Assembly (NCBI RefSeq): GCF_024349785.1
Contig: NZ_AP018818.1
Coordinates: 558,001-622,000 of the forward strand
DNA length: 64,000 bases
Source: Sphingomonas bisphenolicum
GTDB lineage: Bacteria > Pseudomonadota > Alphaproteobacteria > Sphingomonadales > Sphingomonadaceae
Reading direction: 5' to 3'
Positions 63,063 to 64,000 of the stretch are shown in pieces. Numbering within the stretch: position 1 is the stretch's first letter; the number at the start of each line of letters is the position of its first letter. The translations under genes and the position numbers were made by a program. Under the pieces are notes generated by a model. It had not been told where the DNA came from. It was given only the letters and a program-made list of their open reading frames with translations, and did no database searches.

Positions 63063-63932
63063 ATGACTGCGAACCTCTCTACCCCCCGCTATGTTCTTAC
63101 TCTGGCCTGTCGCGACGTTCCTGGAATTGTTGCCAGCGTCGCGACCAGCCTGTTCGAAGGAGGCGCCAACATCCTTGAGGCCCGGCAATTCGATGACCTA
63201 GAGAGTGGTCGATTCTTCATGCGCGTGGAGTTCACCGCCGAGGCCAATGCCGGCACACGTCTTTCCTATCATTTCACGCCCGTCGCCGAGCGTTTCGACA
63301 TGGAATGGTCGCTCCGCGATTTGTCTCGCAAAAAGCGCGTGCTGCTCATGGTATCGAAATTCGACCACTGCCTCGGTGATCTTCTTTATCGCTATCGCCT
63401 CGGCGAACTACCGATGGACATCGTCGGCATCGTTTCCAACCATCCCCGCGAAGTCCTGTCCGTCAGCAATGTAGGCGACATCCCCTATCATCACCTGCCG
63501 ATCACGAAGGACACCAAGCCCCAGCAGGAGGCGCAGATCAAGGCGATCGTCAACGAGACCGGAGCCGATCTGATCGTGCTTGCGCGCTATATGCAGATCC
63601 TTTCCGATGATCTGGCTGCCTTTCTTTCTGGTCGCTGTATCAACATCCATCACAGCTTCCTCCCGGGCTTCAAGGGCGCCAAGCCTTACCACCAAGCCCA
63701 TGAGCGCGGCGTCAAGCTTATCGGTGCGACCGCCCATTTCGTGACGGGAGACCTCGATGAAGGACCGATCATCGAACAGGACGTCGAACGGGTCAGCCAT
63801 GACCACTCTCCTGAGGATCTGGTTCGCAAGGGCCGCGACATCGAGCGCCGGGTTCTGTCCCGAGCAGTCCTTCTGTTCCTTGAGGACCGTGCAATCATCA
63901 ATGGCCACCGCACCGTCGTGTTCGCGAGCTAA
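63063..63932 (+). CDS. purU: Formyltetrahydrofolate deformylase PurU
   Basis: A 289-residue protein. An N-terminal ACT domain ([29 protein letters not shown]) is followed by a formyltransferase-fold domain with [20 protein letters not shown], the catalytic Asn/His in [20 protein letters not shown] and the Asp in [20 protein letters not shown]. It hydrolyses 10-formyl-THF to formate and THF. Next to oxidative demethylases it may free THF and balance C1 units. The ATG at 63063 was chosen; an in-frame ATG at 63027 adds residues outside the family. Confidence 0.95.
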   Translation: MTANLSTPRYVLTLACRDVPGIVASVATSLFEGGANILEARQFDDLESGRFFMRVEFTAEANAGTRLSYHFTPVAERFDMEWSLRDLSRKKRVLLMVSKFDHCLGDLLYRYRLGELPMDIVGIVSNHPREVLSVSNVGDIPYHHLPITKDTKPQQEAQIKAIVNETGADLIVLARYMQILSDDLAAFLSGRCINIHHSFLPGFKGAKPYHQAHERGVKLIGATAHFVTGDLDEGPIIEQDVERVSHDHSPEDLVRKGRDIERRVLSRAVLLFLEDRAIINGHRTVVFAS

Positions 63933-63955
63933 ACCCTTTTCCACGGAGAGCGATT

Positions 63956-64000
63956 ATGAATCCCACCGATATGCGCCAAACGCCCGAGGGCTATTTCACC
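63956..64000 (+). CDS. Start of a gene cut by the window edge
   Basis: ATG at 63956 with GGAGAG 5 nt upstream begins MNPTDMRQTPEGYFT and runs off the window. It starts 23 nt after purU, so it is likely in the same operon. Fifteen residues are too few to identify a family; another folate or C1 enzyme is plausible from context only. Confidence 0.6.
   Translation, partial: MNPTDMRQTPEGYFT

Noticed and set aside
1..64000. tRNA, rRNA, riboswitch, CRISPR array or phage genes
   Set aside because: No cloverleaf with a conserved TTCGANNC arm, no regularly spaced repeats and no capsid, terminase or integrase genes were noticed on reading both strands; small or divergent RNAs could still have been missed.

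Overview
The window reads as GC-rich chromosomal or large-plasmid DNA of an alphaproteobacterium, most likely a sphingomonad (Sphingobium/Novosphingobium/Sphingomonas type). This rests on gene content: two large TonB-dependent receptors next to catabolic genes, VanA-type Rieske oxygenases, several SDR, GMC and CaiB/BaiF enzymes, and IS21, IS481, IS5 and IS3 elements. No rRNA, tRNA or CRISPR was seen.

Layout. (1) 1-4.5 kb: a glycan locus with a partial GH39 beta-xylosidase-like enzyme, its TonB-dependent receptor and a divergent FadR-type GntR regulator bracketed by two copies of a 21-bp sequence. (2) 4.6-6.6 kb: ECF sigma factor, anti-sigma factor and secreted fasciclin protein. (3) 6.8-14.8 kb: an insertion-sequence island made of an IS3 relic, an intact IS481, an intact IS21 and an IS5 fragment. 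It encloses a thioesterase / acyl-CoA synthetase / aldehyde dehydrogenase operon whose last-named gene lost its 5' half to the IS21; two 124-bp inverted repeats lie at its edges. (4) 14.8-24.3 kb: a sugar module with a hydroxypyruvate-isomerase-like TIM barrel, GPH-family sugar transporters (one broken), a GMC dehydrogenase with its 'gluconate 2-dehydrogenase subunit 3' partner, a secreted double-SnoaL protein and a DHA2 exporter. Two putative promoters share the sequence TAATACGAACTAT. (5) 24.3-31 kb: a second intact IS21 set among decayed genes (DUF1579-like, SDR, transporter), plus a methyltransferase and an SMP-30 protein.

(6) 30.8-42.8 kb: a catabolic block. A complete class I cytochrome P450 system (P450, [2Fe-2S] ferredoxin, FAD reductase) is co-transcribed with an SDR and a serine hydrolase, followed by a GMC oxidoreductase, a medium-chain reductase, two more SDRs, a metallo-beta-lactamase-fold hydrolase and a LysR regulator. 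(7) 43-57 kb: a CoA-thioester pathway with an acyl-CoA dehydrogenase, two adjacent type III CoA transferases, an alpha/beta-fold protein, an MFS importer, a TonB-dependent receptor, two aldehyde dehydrogenases, an enoyl-CoA hydratase and a thiolase/DUF35 pair. (8) 57-64 kb: a demethylation and C1 block with two VanA-type Rieske oxygenases, glutathione-independent formaldehyde dehydrogenase, PurU and two NodD-type LysR regulators.

A coherent reading of 31-64 kb is a pathway for a multi-ring or terpenoid/aromatic ether growth substrate: uptake by the receptor and MFS, hydroxylation by the P450, alcohol and aldehyde oxidation by SDR/GMC/ALDH, CoA activation by CoA transfer, beta-oxidation-like shortening, retro-aldol or thiolytic cleavage, and O- or N-demethylation with the released formaldehyde oxidised and folate-bound C1 units recovered. 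The substrate cannot be named from sequence. The most unusual protein-level points are a P450 whose conserved I-helix threonine is asparagine, an alpha/beta hydrolase-fold protein with alanine at the nucleophile position, a DUF35 protein without zinc-ribbon cysteines, and a tandem-duplicated secreted SnoaL-like protein.
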